Source of the DNA: Ewingella americana ATCC 33852
GTDB taxonomy: Bacteria; Pseudomonadota; Gammaproteobacteria; Enterobacterales; Enterobacteriaceae
Reading direction: 5' to 3'
NCBI RefSeq assembly: GCF_000735345.1
Contig: NZ_JMPJ01000033.1
Span: 91,655 to 155,654, forward strand
DNA length: 64,000 nucleotides
Shown: positions 21,469-31,712 of the stretch, one piece after another
Numbering within the stretch: the first letter of the stretch is position 1
How the letters are laid out: each line of letters begins with the position of its first letter
Program-made: the position numbers and the translations under genes
The notes under the pieces: generated by a model
Told to the model about the DNA's origin: nothing
The model's input: only the letters and a program-made list of their open reading frames with translations
The model's database searches: none

Positions 21469-22443
21469 TTAGTGAGTGGCGGCGTCGCGCCAGATTCGGT
21501 CTTTGATCACGACCTGCTTAGGTAAAATCTTGTTTTGGTAGAACAGGTCAGCCGTGGCCTGCTGGGCTTTCTCGGTACGCGCGTCCACCGGGGTGATCGG
21601 CGAGTCAGGCAAGTGATCCAGATAGCTGGCAATCACGTTTTCTGGCAGCCCCATGGCTTTGGAAAGCAGCTGAATGCTCTGCGCGCGGTCGGTTTTCACC
21701 AGCGCGTTGGCCTGCGTTAACACCGCTAACACTTGGTGAATAAACTGCGGATTGGCCTCGGTGTACTGCTTCGGTGCCAGATAGAACGCGCCAGTTTGGT
21801 TGAGCGTGGTGCCGTCAATCAGCACGCGAACGTTGCCTTGCAGCTTGGCCGCCGAGTAGTAGGGATCCCAAATTGCCCAAGCATCGACATCGTGCTGCTG
21901 GAAGGCGGCGCGGGCATCGGCCGGCGTGAGATAAACCGGTTTGATATCAGTGAACTTCAGGCCAGCCTGTTGCAGCGCACGCAGCAGCAGGTTGTGCGAG
22001 CTGGAGCCTTTCTGAAAGGCGACTTTGTGACCTTTCAGCTCGGCAACGCTTTTAATCGGGCTGTTGCTGTCGACCAGAATCACCTCGGCGAGAGGCTTCG
22101 GCGGCTCTTGCCCGACATACAGCAAATCCGCCCCGGCGGCTTGGGCAAACAGCGGCGGAAGGTCGCCGGTTCCACCCAAATCAATGCTGCCGACGTTCAG
22201 TGCTTCCAAGATTTGCGGGCCAGCGGGGAATTCAACCCAGCTGATTTTGGTATGCGGAAAACGCTTCTCTAATAACTGATGCGATTTCGCCAGCACCAGC
22301 CCGACGGAGCCTTTTTGGTAAGCTATGCGGAAGGTCGCCGGGTCTTTTTCAACCTGCGTGGCGGCCTGTGCACCGAAGGCCATGGCGGCCATTAGCCCGG
22401 CAATTACCGGCAGGCGGCGTATTAAGGAAAGGGTGGATGGCAT
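21469..22443 (-). CDS. ssuA: Aliphatic sulfonates-binding protein SsuA
   Basis: Periplasmic binding protein delivering alkanesulfonates to SsuBC. Starting at the ATG at 22443 (preceded by an AGGAG site) gives 324 residues (E. coli 319) with a clear signal peptide, residues 1-28, ending MAFGAQAATQ; the upstream extension of the frame belongs to the end of ssuE and is not used. It has the type 2 binding-protein fold (NMT1/SsuA family) with GSIDLGGTGDLPPLFAQAAG and HDVDAWAIWDPYYSAA, typical of SsuA/TauA proteins. Substrate class is inferred from the operon. Confidence 0.95.
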   Translation of the reverse strand: MPSTLSLIRRLPVIAGLMAAMAFGAQAATQVEKDPATFRIAYQKGSVGLVLAKSHQLLEKRFPHTKISWVEFPAGPQILEALNVGSIDLGGTGDLPPLFAQAAGADLLYVGQEPPKPLAEVILVDSNSPIKSVAELKGHKVAFQKGSSSHNLLLRALQQAGLKFTDIKPVYLTPADARAAFQQHDVDAWAIWDPYYSAAKLQGNVRVLIDGTTLNQTGAFYLAPKQYTEANPQFIHQVLAVLTQANALVKTDRAQSIQLLSKAMGLPENVIASYLDHLPDSPITPVDARTEKAQQATADLFYQNKILPKQVVIKDRIWRDAATH

Positions 22444-22465
22444 CAGCAAACTCCTGTTAGTGCAG

Positions 22466-23047
22466 TCAGACGCCAATACTCGCCGCAGAATTCTGAGTGG
22501 CAGAGTGCGGGATAGGGCGACGGCGGCTAAGGGCCAGATAGAAGTTTTCCAGCGACTCTTCAAGGCGCTCATTCAGCGCGGGTTGCAGCGTGGCCGGGAA
22601 GGTCTGGTAGTCGGTGATCAGGCTGTCGTCGGCGAAAACGCCTTGCAGCACTTCCTGCGCTTTCAGCGAAGCCAGCACTGGTTTCAGGGCGTAATCCACC
22701 GCCAGCATGTGGCCGATAGAGCCCGCCGTGGCGAGAGGCAGCACTACTTTATGGTCTAGCGCGCGCTCAGGCAGCAGGTCCAGCAGGGTTTTCAACGCGC
22801 CGGAGAAAGAGGCTTTATAGACCGGCGTGGCGACAATCAGGCCATCCGCGTCAGCGAGTTGTGCGATGAGCTTTTTCAACTGCGGGCTGCCGAAGTTGGC
22901 GAACAGCAGATCGTCTGCATTGAAGTCCTGCAAACTGTAGGAAATCACTTCAACGCCGCGAGAGGCCAACCAGCGATGGCTCAGAGCCAATAACGCCGAT
23001 GAACGTGAAGGTTGTCTCGGGCTGCCTGCGAGGGATATAACGCGCAT
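22466..23047 (-). CDS. ssuE: NAD(P)H-dependent FMN reductase SsuE
   Basis: Flavodoxin-like reductase that supplies FMNH2 to the monooxygenase SsuD. The ATG at 23047 is preferred over the GTG one codon upstream because it is better spaced from AAGGAG; it gives 193 residues (E. coli 191). The N-terminus [20 protein letters not shown] is the flavin-phosphate loop, and [20 protein letters not shown] is the classic NADPH-FMN reductase motif. It is the first gene of ssuEADCB, which is therefore complete and in the E. coli order. In E. coli the operon needs the sulfate-starvation activator Cbl. Confidence 0.96.
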   Translation of the reverse strand: MRVISLAGSPRQPSRSSALLALSHRWLASRGVEVISYSLQDFNADDLLFANFGSPQLKKLIAQLADADGLIVATPVYKASFSGALKTLLDLLPERALDHKVVLPLATAGSIGHMLAVDYALKPVLASLKAQEVLQGVFADDSLITDYQTFPATLQPALNERLEESLENFYLALSRRRPIPHSATQNSAASIGV

Positions 23048-23051
23048 CACT

Positions 23052-23094
23052 ACTCCTTATAACCAAAAATTATAGATTCATCATTTTCTTTAAC
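23052..23094 (-). promoter_or_regulatory. Probable ssuE promoter
   Basis: On the minus strand TATAAT (23069-23074) lies about 20 bases before the ssuE start; the sequence 17 bases further upstream (TAAGTT) is a poor -35, which would fit activator dependence (Cbl in E. coli). The leader would be very short but still includes AAGGAG. Confidence 0.45.
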
Positions 23095-23285
23095 TTAGTG
23101 GTTTAAAGCTAACAGGCGCGGGCGGGGGACTGGAAATCTAAATTTTGACTATATATAGCCAAAAACCGGTTTAAGAGATGCTGCAAAGGTAAAGGAAAGG
23201 TGATCAACAGGTGAATAAAAGGGTATCGATTGCGCGGATAGGGGATTTTAGTCGTGATTCGTTTCCCTTTGCTCGGATGTTAGTC

Positions 23286-23321
23286 GATAATACCGCCCCG
23301 TCTAGCCACGGGACCCAGGAG
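23286..23321 (+). promoter_or_regulatory. pyrD promoter -10 and pyrimidine-responsive leader hairpin
   Basis: GATAAT (23286-23291) is the likely -10. Initiation would fall in the C-run CCCC (23296-23299). A transcript starting at the early Cs can fold CCCGT (23297-23301) with ACGGG (23308-23312), three bases before the CAGGAG ribosome-binding site. The layout matches the start-site-switching control known for enterobacterial pyrC and pyrD, in which CTP-rich conditions favour longer, hairpin-forming and poorly translated transcripts. Confidence 0.65.
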
Positions 23322-23326
23322 TCTTC

Positions 23327-24337
23327 ATGTATTACCCACTTGTCAGGAAAGCACTGTTTAAGCTCGACCCAGAGCACGCGCATGAGTTAACTTTCCGCCA
23401 GCTGAGCCGCCTTTCAGGTTCACCTTTTGAATTCCTTATTCGCCAATCCGTGCCAACCAAACCGGTTAGCTGCATGGGGCTCTCTTTTAAAAATCCATTA
23501 GGTCTTGCCGCCGGGCTGGATAAAAACGGCGAGTGCATTGATGCCTTCGGCGCGATGGGCTTTGGTTTTGTCGAAGTGGGGACGGTGACGCCGCGCGCAC
23601 AGGCAGGTAATGACAAGCCGCGCTTATTCCGCGTCGTTGAAGCCGAGGGTCTTATCAACCGCATGGGCTTTAATAATCTGGGCGTGGATAATCTGGTCAA
23701 TAATGTAAAGCGTTCACACTTTGGTGGAATTCTTGGCATCAATATTGGCAAGAATAAAGACACCCCGGTGGAAAATGGTAAAGACGATTATCTGACCTGT
23801 ATGGAGAAGGTGTATCCGTACGCGGGCTATATCGCGGTGAATATTTCCTCACCTAATACCCCCGGATTGCGTTCGCTTCAGTATGGCGAAGCGCTGGATG
23901 ATTTACTGGCGGCGATTAAAAATAAGCAGCTTGAACTTCAGCAGCGCCATCAGAAATATGTTCCTGTGGCAGTTAAGATCGCGCCGGATCTTTCAGAAGA
24001 AGAATTGATCCAAATAGCCGACAGTTTGGTTCGCCATAATATGGATGGGGTGATCGCCACAAATACCACCCTCGATCGTAAATTGATCCAAGGCCTTAAT
24101 TATTGCGAGCAGGCAGGTGGATTAAGTGGCCGCCCGGTGCAGTTCCGCAGCACCGAAATCATCCGTATGCTGTCCAATGAACTTAAAGGACAGATGCCTA
24201 TTATTGGCGTGGGTGGAATAGATTCCTTAACCTCAGCGCGTGAAAAAATGGCGGCGGGTGCTTCATTAATACAAATATATTCCGGGTTTATCTATCACGG
24301 ACCACGTTTGATTAAAGATATTGTTACCCATATCTAA
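23327..24337 (+). CDS. pyrD: Dihydroorotate dehydrogenase (quinone), class 2
   Basis: Membrane-associated flavoenzyme oxidising dihydroorotate to orotate with quinone as acceptor, the fourth step of pyrimidine synthesis. It has 336 residues, the E. coli length. The N-terminal helical segment [20 protein letters not shown] binds membrane and quinone, typical for class 2. FMN-barrel motifs include [26 protein letters not shown], the active-site [14 protein letters not shown] (catalytic Ser) and [24 protein letters not shown]. Expression is probably set by the leader described upstream. Confidence 0.98.
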   Translation: MYYPLVRKALFKLDPEHAHELTFRQLSRLSGSPFEFLIRQSVPTKPVSCMGLSFKNPLGLAAGLDKNGECIDAFGAMGFGFVEVGTVTPRAQAGNDKPRLFRVVEAEGLINRMGFNNLGVDNLVNNVKRSHFGGILGINIGKNKDTPVENGKDDYLTCMEKVYPYAGYIAVNISSPNTPGLRSLQYGEALDDLLAAIKNKQLELQQRHQKYVPVAVKIAPDLSEEELIQIADSLVRHNMDGVIATNTTLDRKLIQGLNYCEQAGGLSGRPVQFRSTEIIRMLSNELKGQMPIIGVGGIDSLTSAREKMAAGASLIQIYSGFIYHGPRLIKDIVTHI

Positions 24338-24537
24338 TATTTTTTCATATCTCAGGCAGCCGGGGGTTTATTTATTAACCCGGCTCGTCTATATTTTGTC
24401 CACTGGCCTGAATTAAGGTCAGCGATAGCTCAAGATTTGTCTGATTTAACCTCTCTACTAAAAAGCCTATGCTGCTTTGCTGTCTTTCTTAATAGCGAGT
24501 GATCGGATTGTGGGTTCGGAGCAAACAGGATAACGAA

Positions 24538-25086
24538 ATGAAAATCAAACCAGATGATAATTGGCGTTGGTATTTTGATGCTGAGCATGACCGGCTCATG
24601 TTGGATTTAGCTAATGGCATGATTTTCCGTTCGCGCTTTCCAGCAAAAATGTTAACGCCAGATGCATTTGGTGACGCCTCATTTTGTGTCGATGACGCCG
24701 CCTTATATTTCGATTATGAAGAGCACTGCAAGGCGATTAAATTAGCCAATGAGCAGCGCGCTGAATTAGTTCTGAACGCATTAGTCGCCTTCCGCTTCCT
24801 CAAACCTTTAATGCCGAAAAGCTGGCATTTCACCCAACAGTCCCGTCCTTTCCAGCCCGATAACGGCCAGATAGCGCAAGTGCAGGTGATGGAGAGCGGC
24901 GAGCAGGCAACGCTGCTGGTGGTGGAGTCTGGAGATAACGCCAGCCTGTGCCTGTTGGCGCAAGAGCGTTTGACCTTGGCAGGGCGCGGCATGGTGCTCG
25001 GCGACGCGATTAAGATCATGCACGACCGCCTGATGCCAGCGCCGGTCCGAGCTGACAATAGCCAGCTTTACGATCAGGCGGTGTGA
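24538..25086 (+). CDS. zapC: Cell division protein ZapC
   Basis: Cytoplasmic FtsZ-ring stabiliser that promotes bundling of FtsZ filaments. The ATG at 24538 gives 182 residues (E. coli 180), starting [20 protein letters not shown], which matches the family; the frame continues 13 codons upstream without a ribosome-binding site. The conserved [10 protein letters not shown] and [10 protein letters not shown] segments are present. It is monocistronic, convergent with ycbX, with a hairpin overlapping its stop codon. Confidence 0.94.
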   Translation: MKIKPDDNWRWYFDAEHDRLMLDLANGMIFRSRFPAKMLTPDAFGDASFCVDDAALYFDYEEHCKAIKLANEQRAELVLNALVAFRFLKPLMPKSWHFTQQSRPFQPDNGQIAQVQVMESGEQATLLVVESGDNASLCLLAQERLTLAGRGMVLGDAIKIMHDRLMPAPVRADNSQLYDQAV

Positions 25087-25105
25087 TTTCCGCCTGATTG
25101 TTTGT
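25073..25105 (+). terminator. Probable zapC terminator
   Basis: A 9-bp stem ATCAGGCGG/CCGCCTGAT (25073-25081 and 25090-25098) spans the zapC stop and is followed by TGTTTGT. Confidence 0.5.
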
Positions 25106-25116
25106 GATTGCCGACG

Positions 25117-26220
25117 TTAGCCCAAAACGACATCCGAACTCGGAATACAGCTGCACGCCAATACCGTCCCATCTTTGCCAATCGCACTGGCTTTCAACGG
25201 TGACACTTCGCCCGACTCCAGCGTCAATCTGCAAGCTCCACAAATCCCCGCGCGGCATGAATAGGGAATGCGTAACCCTTGCATTTCTAACTGTTCGAGC
25301 AAAATCTGCTGGTTGTTGCCGATGAACGTAGTCCCCTGATAATTAATCTCCAGCTTTTTACTGTCGTTTTTCGGCGCAGCCACGCTTTCAATCACTTCTC
25401 CGGCTGAATATGGACGTGGCGGCTTGGTCGCCAGCACCTGAATGCTGTCGCCCGCGCGGATCATGCCGGTGTTGCGAGCAATCATGTTTTGGCCGAAATC
25501 CACCGCGCCGTCGTCCGCCGTGCGATAGCCCTGCAAGGTCTTCAGCGGCTCGCCGCGCGGATGTTTCCGCCCACGCTCAGTGCTGACCGTGGTTAAGACG
25601 CAGCGACTGCACGGCTTGACCAAATCAAAGATAACTTCGCCAATGCGAATGGTCTGCCACGTGTCCTCGGCATAGGCGTCTGCGCCACTGACCACTAAGT
25701 TAGGGCGGAACTGCTCCAGCTTGACGCTGCTCGGGCAGCGATTTTGCAGGTCACGCATCGAGGCTTCATTCATTAATAGATAAGGGAAGCCGTCGGCGAA
25801 GGAGAGAGGTACTTCGGCGTGGTTCTTCACGCGGCGGGTTAACTCTTCGCCCACCCAGCGCAGCTGCACCTCGCGTTTCAAATAGCCGCTCAGCCACTGA
25901 TTCACCGCGTCGGGCGCGATGACGGCGGTGAAGTGGTTGCCCCAAACTTCGGTTGGCTGGCCCTGACCGCTGAAATCGCTAAAGCGCACGCAGACCGTGT
26001 CGCCGTCCGGGCTGGTTATCATCAGGCCGTCGGGTAATAAAGAAGGAGTGAACTGAACCAACTGAGGATATTGTCGGGCGGTAATAAAAGTGCCTTGCGG
26101 GTCGGTCACCATGAAAAGCCGGTCAAATGCCAGACCACTGGCCGTCACCTGCGCGTGTGACAACTGCAACCCACGCATCGATTTAACAGGGTGTACGAAA
26201 AGGCGGGAAAGGGTAGCCAC
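25117..26220 (-). CDS. ycbX: MOSC domain and 2Fe-2S ferredoxin protein YcbX
   Basis: A 367-residue cytoplasmic protein (E. coli 369) with an N-terminal MOSC beta-barrel domain, a MOSC molybdenum-cofactor domain and a C-terminal plant-type ferredoxin domain. The iron-sulfur cysteines are visible in [12 protein letters not shown] and further on in LACSC. The molybdenum-binding cysteine is probably in [11 protein letters not shown]. In E. coli YcbX uses molybdenum cofactor and CysJ as redox partner to reduce N-hydroxylated bases such as 6-hydroxylaminopurine. It is divergent from rlmL. Confidence 0.94.
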   Translation of the reverse strand: MATLSRLFVHPVKSMRGLQLSHAQVTASGLAFDRLFMVTDPQGTFITARQYPQLVQFTPSLLPDGLMITSPDGDTVCVRFSDFSGQGQPTEVWGNHFTAVIAPDAVNQWLSGYLKREVQLRWVGEELTRRVKNHAEVPLSFADGFPYLLMNEASMRDLQNRCPSSVKLEQFRPNLVVSGADAYAEDTWQTIRIGEVIFDLVKPCSRCVLTTVSTERGRKHPRGEPLKTLQGYRTADDGAVDFGQNMIARNTGMIRAGDSIQVLATKPPRPYSAGEVIESVAAPKNDSKKLEINYQGTTFIGNNQQILLEQLEMQGLRIPYSCRAGICGACRLTLESGEVSPLKASAIGKDGTVLACSCIPSSDVVLG

Positions 26221-26274
26221 GGGATCGTGCCTCCTTTGAATTCGGTTATATTTTTTATGATGACCAGAGACTTT

Positions 26275-26302
26275 ATGACAAGCTGGCTGGATTAGCTATA
26301 AT
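26275..26302 (+). promoter_or_regulatory. rlmL promoter
   Basis: ATGACA (26275-26280), a 16-base spacer and a perfect TATAAT (26297-26302) form a good sigma-70 promoter 34 bases before the rlmL start. Confidence 0.7.
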
Positions 26303-26335
26303 GCGCAACTATTTTCTTTTTGGTGATATGTCGAT

Positions 26336-28456
26336 ATGAACTCTTTGTTTGCCAGCACGGCGCGTGGACTGGAAGAACTTTTAAAAAGCGAACTGGAAAC
26401 GCTGGGTGCGCAAGCCTGCAAAGTTGTGCAGGGAGGGGTGCATTTTGAAGGTGACGATCGCCTGCTGTACCAAAGTTTGCTTTGGAGCCGTCTGGCTTCG
26501 CGTATTCTTTTGCCTCTGAATGAATTTAAAGTCCACAGTGACTTAGACCTTTATCTGGGTGTGATGGCAATCGACTGGCCGGAAATTTTCGGCGTCGATA
26601 AAACCTTCGCAGTGCATTTTAGCGGGCTGAACGATGAGATCCGTAACAGCCAATACGGCGCGTTGAAAGTGAAAGACGCCATCGTTGACAGCTTCACCCG
26701 CAAAATTGACCAACGTCCAAACGTGGCGAAACAGCAACCAGACATCCGCGTTAACGTATTTTTGCAGCGTGATACCGCCAGTGTAGCTCTGGATTTGAGC
26801 GGCGAAGGCTTGCACCAGCGCGGCTACCGCGACCTGACGGGTCAGGCTCCGCTGAAAGAGAGTCTGGCGGCCGCCATCGTGATGCGTTCAGGCTGGCAAG
26901 TCGGTACGCCGATGGTTGACCCAATGTGTGGCTCCGGGACTTTGCTGATTGAAGCGGCGATGATCGCAGCCGACCGCGCGCCGGGCCTGCATCGCCAACA
27001 CTGGGGCTTTACGGCTTGGAACAAGTTTGATGCCGAGCTGTGGCGTGAACTGACCGCCGAGGCGCAGGTGCGTACGCGCCGCGCAGTGCAGGAAACCACT
27101 TCTCGCTTCTTCGGCTCAGATATTGACCGCCGCGTGATTGAAATGGCCCGTGCCAACGCCCGTCGCGCCGGGGTTTCTGAGCTGATTAGCTTTGATGCCA
27201 AAGAAGTCGGCAAGTTGACTAACCCACTGCCAGAAGGCCCGACCGGCACGGTTATCAGCAACCCGCCATACGGCGAGCGACTGGAAAGCGAACCCGCGCT
27301 GATTGCCTTGCACAACCTGCTGGGCCGCATCATGAAGACGCAGTTTGGCGGCTGGCAGTTGTCGCTGTTCAGCGCCTCGCCGGAGCTTCTGAGCTGCCTG
27401 CAACTGCGCGCCGATCGTCAATTCAAGGCGAAAAACGGCCCGTTGGAATGCGTGCAGAAAAACTATCAGTTGGCTGAGAACCCGGCCGGTGCTGCTGGTG
27501 CGCAAATTGCGGAAGACTTCGCCAACCGTCTGCGTAAAAACGTGAAAAAGCTAGAGAAGTGGGCCAAGCAGCAGGGTATCGAATGCTACCGCCTGTATGA
27601 CGCTGACCTGCCAGACTACAACGTGGCGGTTGACCGCTACGGCAGCAAAATTGTGGTGCAGGAGTATGCGCCGCCGAAAACCGTCGATGCGCAGAAAGCC
27701 CGCCAGCGCCTGTTCGACGTGATTAACGCCACGCTCTCGGTGCTGGATATCTCCTCCAGCCAGCTGATCCTGAAGACGCGTGAGCGCCAGAAGGGCAAAA
27801 ATCAGTATGAGAAACTGGCCCAAAAAGGCGAATTCCTGCTGGTGGAAGAGTATAACGCCAAGCTGTGGGTGAACCTGACTGACTATCTGGACACCGGCCT
27901 GTTCCTTGATCACCGCATTGCGCGTAAAATGCTGGGTGAAATGAGCAACGGTAAAGACTTCCTCAACCTGTTTGCTTATACCGGCACGGCGAGCGTTCAC
28001 GCGGGTCTTGGCGGCGCGCGCAGTACTACTACGGTAGATATGTCGCGTACTTATCTCGAATGGGCAGAGAAGAACCTGCGGGCTAACGGCTTGACCGGAC
28101 GCCAGCATCGCCTGATTCAGGCTGACTGCCTCTCATATTTGGGCATGTGTGACGAGCAGTTCGACGTGATATTCATTGATCCACCGACTTTCTCAAACTC
28201 AAAACGCATGGCCGACAGTTTCGACGTTCAACGCGATCATCTGGCATTAATGAAAGATTTGAAGCGTATTTTACGTCGCAACGGTACCATCATGTTCTCC
28301 AACAACAAGCGCGGTTTCCAAATGGATCTCGACGGGCTGAGCAAACTCGGTCTGAGCGCAAAAGAGATCACCAGCCAAACCCTGTCGCAGGATTTCGCCC
28401 GTAATCGTCAAATTCATAACTGCTGGCTGCTGTCCCACGCCGGCGAGGAAAAATAA
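26336..28456 (+). CDS. rlmL: Bifunctional 23S rRNA methyltransferase RlmKL
   Basis: Fusion enzyme making m2G2445 (N-terminal RlmL) and m7G2069 (C-terminal RlmK) in 23S rRNA. The 706 residues (E. coli 702) comprise a THUMP RNA-binding domain (about 45-155), a first Rossmann methyltransferase with [17 protein letters not shown] and the catalytic SNPPYGERL, and a second methyltransferase with [14 protein letters not shown] and [13 protein letters not shown]. uup begins five bases after its stop, so both are probably co-transcribed. Confidence 0.97.
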   Translation: MNSLFASTARGLEELLKSELETLGAQACKVVQGGVHFEGDDRLLYQSLLWSRLASRILLPLNEFKVHSDLDLYLGVMAIDWPEIFGVDKTFAVHFSGLNDEIRNSQYGALKVKDAIVDSFTRKIDQRPNVAKQQPDIRVNVFLQRDTASVALDLSGEGLHQRGYRDLTGQAPLKESLAAAIVMRSGWQVGTPMVDPMCGSGTLLIEAAMIAADRAPGLHRQHWGFTAWNKFDAELWRELTAEAQVRTRRAVQETTSRFFGSDIDRRVIEMARANARRAGVSELISFDAKEVGKLTNPLPEGPTGTVISNPPYGERLESEPALIALHNLLGRIMKTQFGGWQLSLFSASPELLSCLQLRADRQFKAKNGPLECVQKNYQLAENPAGAAGAQIAEDFANRLRKNVKKLEKWAKQQGIECYRLYDADLPDYNVAVDRYGSKIVVQEYAPPKTVDAQKARQRLFDVINATLSVLDISSSQLILKTRERQKGKNQYEKLAQKGEFLLVEEYNAKLWVNLTDYLDTGLFLDHRIARKMLGEMSNGKDFLNLFAYTGTASVHAGLGGARSTTTVDMSRTYLEWAEKNLRANGLTGRQHRLIQADCLSYLGMCDEQFDVIFIDPPTFSNSKRMADSFDVQRDHLALMKDLKRILRRNGTIMFSNNKRGFQMDLDGLSKLGLSAKEITSQTLSQDFARNRQIHNCWLLSHAGEEK

Positions 28457-28461
28457 AGTTT

Positions 28462-30366
28462 ATGTCGTTAATTAGTATGTCAGGTGCCTGGCTGTCATTC
28501 AGTGACTCGCCGCTGTTGGATAACACCGAATTACACATCGAGCCAAACGAGCGCGTGTGTCTGGTAGGCCGTAACGGTGCCGGTAAATCGACGCTGATGA
28601 AAATCATCAACCGCGAAGTGCCACTAGATGATGGCCGCATCGTTTACGAGCAAGATTTGATTGTGGCGCGTCTGCAACAGGACCCGCCGCGCAACGTGGA
28701 AGGCACGGTTTTCGACTTCGTTTCTGAAGGCGTTGCCGAGCAGGCTGAGCATCTGAAAGCCTACCACGCGATTTCTCATCTGGTGGAGTCTGACCCGAGC
28801 GAGAAAAACATGAACAAACTGTCTCAGGTGATGGAAATCCTTGACCATCAGGGCCTGTGGCAGCTCGACAGCCGTATCAACGAAGTGCTGTTGCAACTGG
28901 GTTTAGACGCCGACACCGAGCTGAAATCGCTCTCCGGCGGCTGGCTGCGTAAGGCAGCTCTGGGCCGCGCGCTGGTCAGTTCTCCGCAGGTCTTACTGCT
29001 CGACGAACCGACCAACCACTTGGACATTGAAAGTATTGGCTGGCTGGAAGAATTCCTTAAGGAGTTCCCGGGCAGCATTATCTTCATTTCCCACGACCGT
29101 TCGTTTATCCGCAATATGGCGACCCGAATTGTCGATCTCGATCGCGGCAAGCTGGTCTCTTACCCGGGCAATTACGAAACTTACCTGCTGGCGAAAGAAG
29201 AAGCGCTGCGCGTGGAAGAGTTGCAAAACGCCGAGTTCGACAAAAAACTGGCGCAGGAAGAAGTGTGGATCCGTCAAGGCATCAAGGCGCGCCGCACCCG
29301 TAACGAAGGCCGCGTTCGCGCACTGAAAGCCTTGCGTCGCGAGCGCTCCGAGCGTCGCGAAGTGATGGGCACGGCGAAAATGCAGGTGGAGGAGGCGAGC
29401 CGCTCCGGCAAAATCGTCTTCGAAATGGAAGATGTCAGCTACGCCATCTCCGGCAAACAGCTGGTCAGCCATTTCTCCGCACAGGTACAACGTGGCGACA
29501 AAATCGCGCTGGTTGGCCCGAACGGCTGTGGTAAAACCACCTTGCTGAAACTGATGTTGAGCCAGCTTCAGGCCGACAGCGGCCGCGTTCACTGCGGCAC
29601 CAAGCTGGAAGTGGCTTACTTCGACCAGCACCGCGCCGAGTTAGATCCAGAGCGCACCGTGATGGACAACCTTGCTGAAGGTAAGCAAGAGGTGATGGTC
29701 AATGGCCGTTCTCGCCACGTGTTGGGCTACTTGCAGGACTTCCTGTTCCACCCGAAACGCGCGATGACGCCAGTCAAAGCCCTGTCCGGTGGTGAGCGTA
29801 ACCGCCTGCTGTTAGCGAAATTGTTCCTGCGTCCAAGCAACCTGTTGATTCTCGATGAACCGACCAACGACCTGGATGTGGAAACCCTCGAGCTGCTGGA
29901 AGAGATGATCGACAACTATCAGGGCACCGTGATGCTGGTAAGCCACGACCGTGAATTTGTTGATAACTCAGCCACTGAATGCTGGATTTATGAAGGCGAT
30001 GGCGTGATCAACAGCTATGTTGGCGGCTACCATGACGCACAGCATCAGCGCCGTAACCAGAAGCCTATTCGTCAGGTTGCAGCCACTGAAACGAAAGCTG
30101 TGCCGCAGCCGAAGACAGAACCTGCTAAACGCACGGCGAATAAGCTCAGCTATAATCAGCAGCGCGAGCTTGAACTTTTACCGCAACAAATCAGCGACTT
30201 TGAAGTTCGCATTGCTGATTTACAACAGCAGATGAGTGATGCCAACTTCTTCACTCGTCCGCATGACGAAACGCAGCAGGTGCTGAACGCACTGGCTGCG
30301 GCAGAGCAGGAATTAGAGCAGGCTTTTGAACGTTGGGAAGCGCTGGAAGCGCAGAAAAACGGCTAA
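28462..30366 (+). CDS. uup: ABC-F family ATPase Uup
   Basis: Soluble tandem ABC ATPase of the ABC-F group that acts on ribosomes; in E. coli loss of Uup raises precise transposon excision. The 634 residues (E. coli 635) contain two nucleotide-binding domains: Walker A GRNGAGKST and GPNGCGKTT, signatures LSGGWLRKAALGRAL and LSGGERNRLLLAKLF, Walker B LLLDEPTNHLD and LILDEPTNDLD. An arm/linker lies between them (about 240-310) and a DNA-binding coiled coil forms the C-terminus (about 560-634). No membrane domain is present. A long hairpin separates it from pqiA. Confidence 0.97.
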   Translation: MSLISMSGAWLSFSDSPLLDNTELHIEPNERVCLVGRNGAGKSTLMKIINREVPLDDGRIVYEQDLIVARLQQDPPRNVEGTVFDFVSEGVAEQAEHLKAYHAISHLVESDPSEKNMNKLSQVMEILDHQGLWQLDSRINEVLLQLGLDADTELKSLSGGWLRKAALGRALVSSPQVLLLDEPTNHLDIESIGWLEEFLKEFPGSIIFISHDRSFIRNMATRIVDLDRGKLVSYPGNYETYLLAKEEALRVEELQNAEFDKKLAQEEVWIRQGIKARRTRNEGRVRALKALRRERSERREVMGTAKMQVEEASRSGKIVFEMEDVSYAISGKQLVSHFSAQVQRGDKIALVGPNGCGKTTLLKLMLSQLQADSGRVHCGTKLEVAYFDQHRAELDPERTVMDNLAEGKQEVMVNGRSRHVLGYLQDFLFHPKRAMTPVKALSGGERNRLLLAKLFLRPSNLLILDEPTNDLDVETLELLEEMIDNYQGTVMLVSHDREFVDNSATECWIYEGDGVINSYVGGYHDAQHQRRNQKPIRQVAATETKAVPQPKTEPAKRTANKLSYNQQRELELLPQQISDFEVRIADLQQQMSDANFFTRPHDETQQVLNALAAAEQELEQAFERWEALEAQKNG

Positions 30367-30376
30367 GTTTGCCCTC

Positions 30377-30419
30377 AGCTGTGCAGACGAGCAGGGAGCG
30401 CGTCGTCTGCACAGCTTTT
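30377..30419 (+). terminator. Terminator after uup
   Basis: A perfect 14-bp stem (30377-30390 and 30403-30416) with a 12-base loop is followed by TTTTG. It lies between uup and pqiA and probably limits read-through into the pqi operon. Confidence 0.75.
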
Positions 30420-30446
30420 GCCCTTAGCGCACTTGAGGAGTTAACT

Positions 30447-31712
30447 GTGTGTTCTCATGTCCATGACCCGCACATTTTGTGTCCACAATGCGACTTGTTG
30501 GTGGAGATCCCGGTTATTGCCATCGGGCAAAAGGCGAAGTGTCCGCGTTGCCACACCACGCTGACCTCCCGCTGGAAAGAACCTCGTAAACGTCCTATCG
30601 GCTTCGCCATCAGCGCGCTGTTTATGCTGCTGCTCGCCAACCTTTTCCCCTTTGTTAATATGAATGTCGCCGGGCTGAGCAGCGAAGTGACGCTGGTGCA
30701 GATCCCTCGGGTATTAGTGTCTGATAACTATGCCAGTATGGCGTCGCTGTTCATGATAGTTGTCCAGCTCCTGCCAGCGATTTGCATGCTGTCTATCATT
30801 GTTCTCTGCCTGAACACGCGGCTCTCCACCCAGTGGAAAGTCAGCATTGCGCGCACGCTTTTCCGCCTCAAAACTTGGTGCATGGTGGAGATTTTCCTCG
30901 CCGGGGTGCTCGTCAGTTTCGTCAAGCTGATGGCCTATGGCGACGTCGGCGTTGGCACCAGCTTCCTGCCTTATGTGCTGTTCTGTCTGCTGCAACTGCG
31001 CGCCTTCCAATGTACCGATCGTTACTGGCTGTGGCAGCAGGTCGAACCCGCGCCGCGCCTGACTCAGCCGCTGAAAATTGGCGAAAGTGGTCTCAGTCAG
31101 GGGCTGCGTTCTTGCCACTGCTGCATGGCGATTTTGCCCGTCGAGCAGTCGGTGTGTAGCCGCTGTGAAACTAAGGGCCACGCGCGGCGCAAAAACAGCC
31201 TACAGTGGACCATGGCGCTGCTGGTCACCTCACTGCTGCTCTACATCCCGGCCAATTTATTGCCAATCATGATAACTCAGGCCCTCGGCACCAAAATCAC
31301 TTCGACCATTATGGCGGGCGTGGTGCTGCTGTGGAGTGAAGGCTCTTATCCGGTGGCGATGGTGATTTTCATCGCCAGTATTATGGTGCCGTCGCTGAAA
31401 ATGCTGGCGATTGGCTGGTTGTGCTGGGATGCCAACAGTAATAAGCAAATCGACAGGGAAAGGTTGCACGTGATTTATGAAGTGGTGGAGTTTGTTGGGC
31501 GCTGGTCAATGATTGACGTTTTCGTCATAGCCGTGCTTTCTGCACTGGTCAGAATGGGGCAGCTAATGAGTATTTATCCGGACATCGGCGCACTGCTATT
31601 TGCTGGGGTCGTTATTCTTACTATGTTCGCCGCGATGACTTTCGACCCAAGATTGATTTGGGATCGGGCCGGAGTTCAGTCTTTGAAGGAGCAACAAGAT
31701 GGCGGAAAATAA
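30447..31712 (+). CDS. pqiA: Intermembrane transport protein PqiA
   Basis: Inner-membrane partner of the MCE protein PqiB in the PqiABC system, which moves lipids between membranes and is induced by paraquat in E. coli. The GTG at 30447 is chosen because GAGGAG lies six bases upstream and the resulting 421 residues resemble E. coli PqiA (417); the frame itself is open from 30333. Two PqiA repeats are visible, each with a zinc-binding cysteine pair set before four membrane helices: CPQC (12-15) with CPRC (32-35), and later SCHCC with CSRC. pqiB begins inside its last codons. Confidence 0.95.
   Translation: MCSHVHDPHILCPQCDLLVEIPVIAIGQKAKCPRCHTTLTSRWKEPRKRPIGFAISALFMLLLANLFPFVNMNVAGLSSEVTLVQIPRVLVSDNYASMASLFMIVVQLLPAICMLSIIVLCLNTRLSTQWKVSIARTLFRLKTWCMVEIFLAGVLVSFVKLMAYGDVGVGTSFLPYVLFCLLQLRAFQCTDRYWLWQQVEPAPRLTQPLKIGESGLSQGLRSCHCCMAILPVEQSVCSRCETKGHARRKNSLQWTMALLVTSLLLYIPANLLPIMITQALGTKITSTIMAGVVLLWSEGSYPVAMVIFIASIMVPSLKMLAIGWLCWDANSNKQIDRERLHVIYEVVEFVGRWSMIDVFVIAVLSALVRMGQLMSIYPDIGALLFAGVVILTMFAAMTFDPRLIWDRAGVQSLKEQQDGGK

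Noticed and set aside
23240-23285. PurR box before pyrD
   Set aside because: Only one half-site (CGTTTCCCT) fits; the other half does not match.
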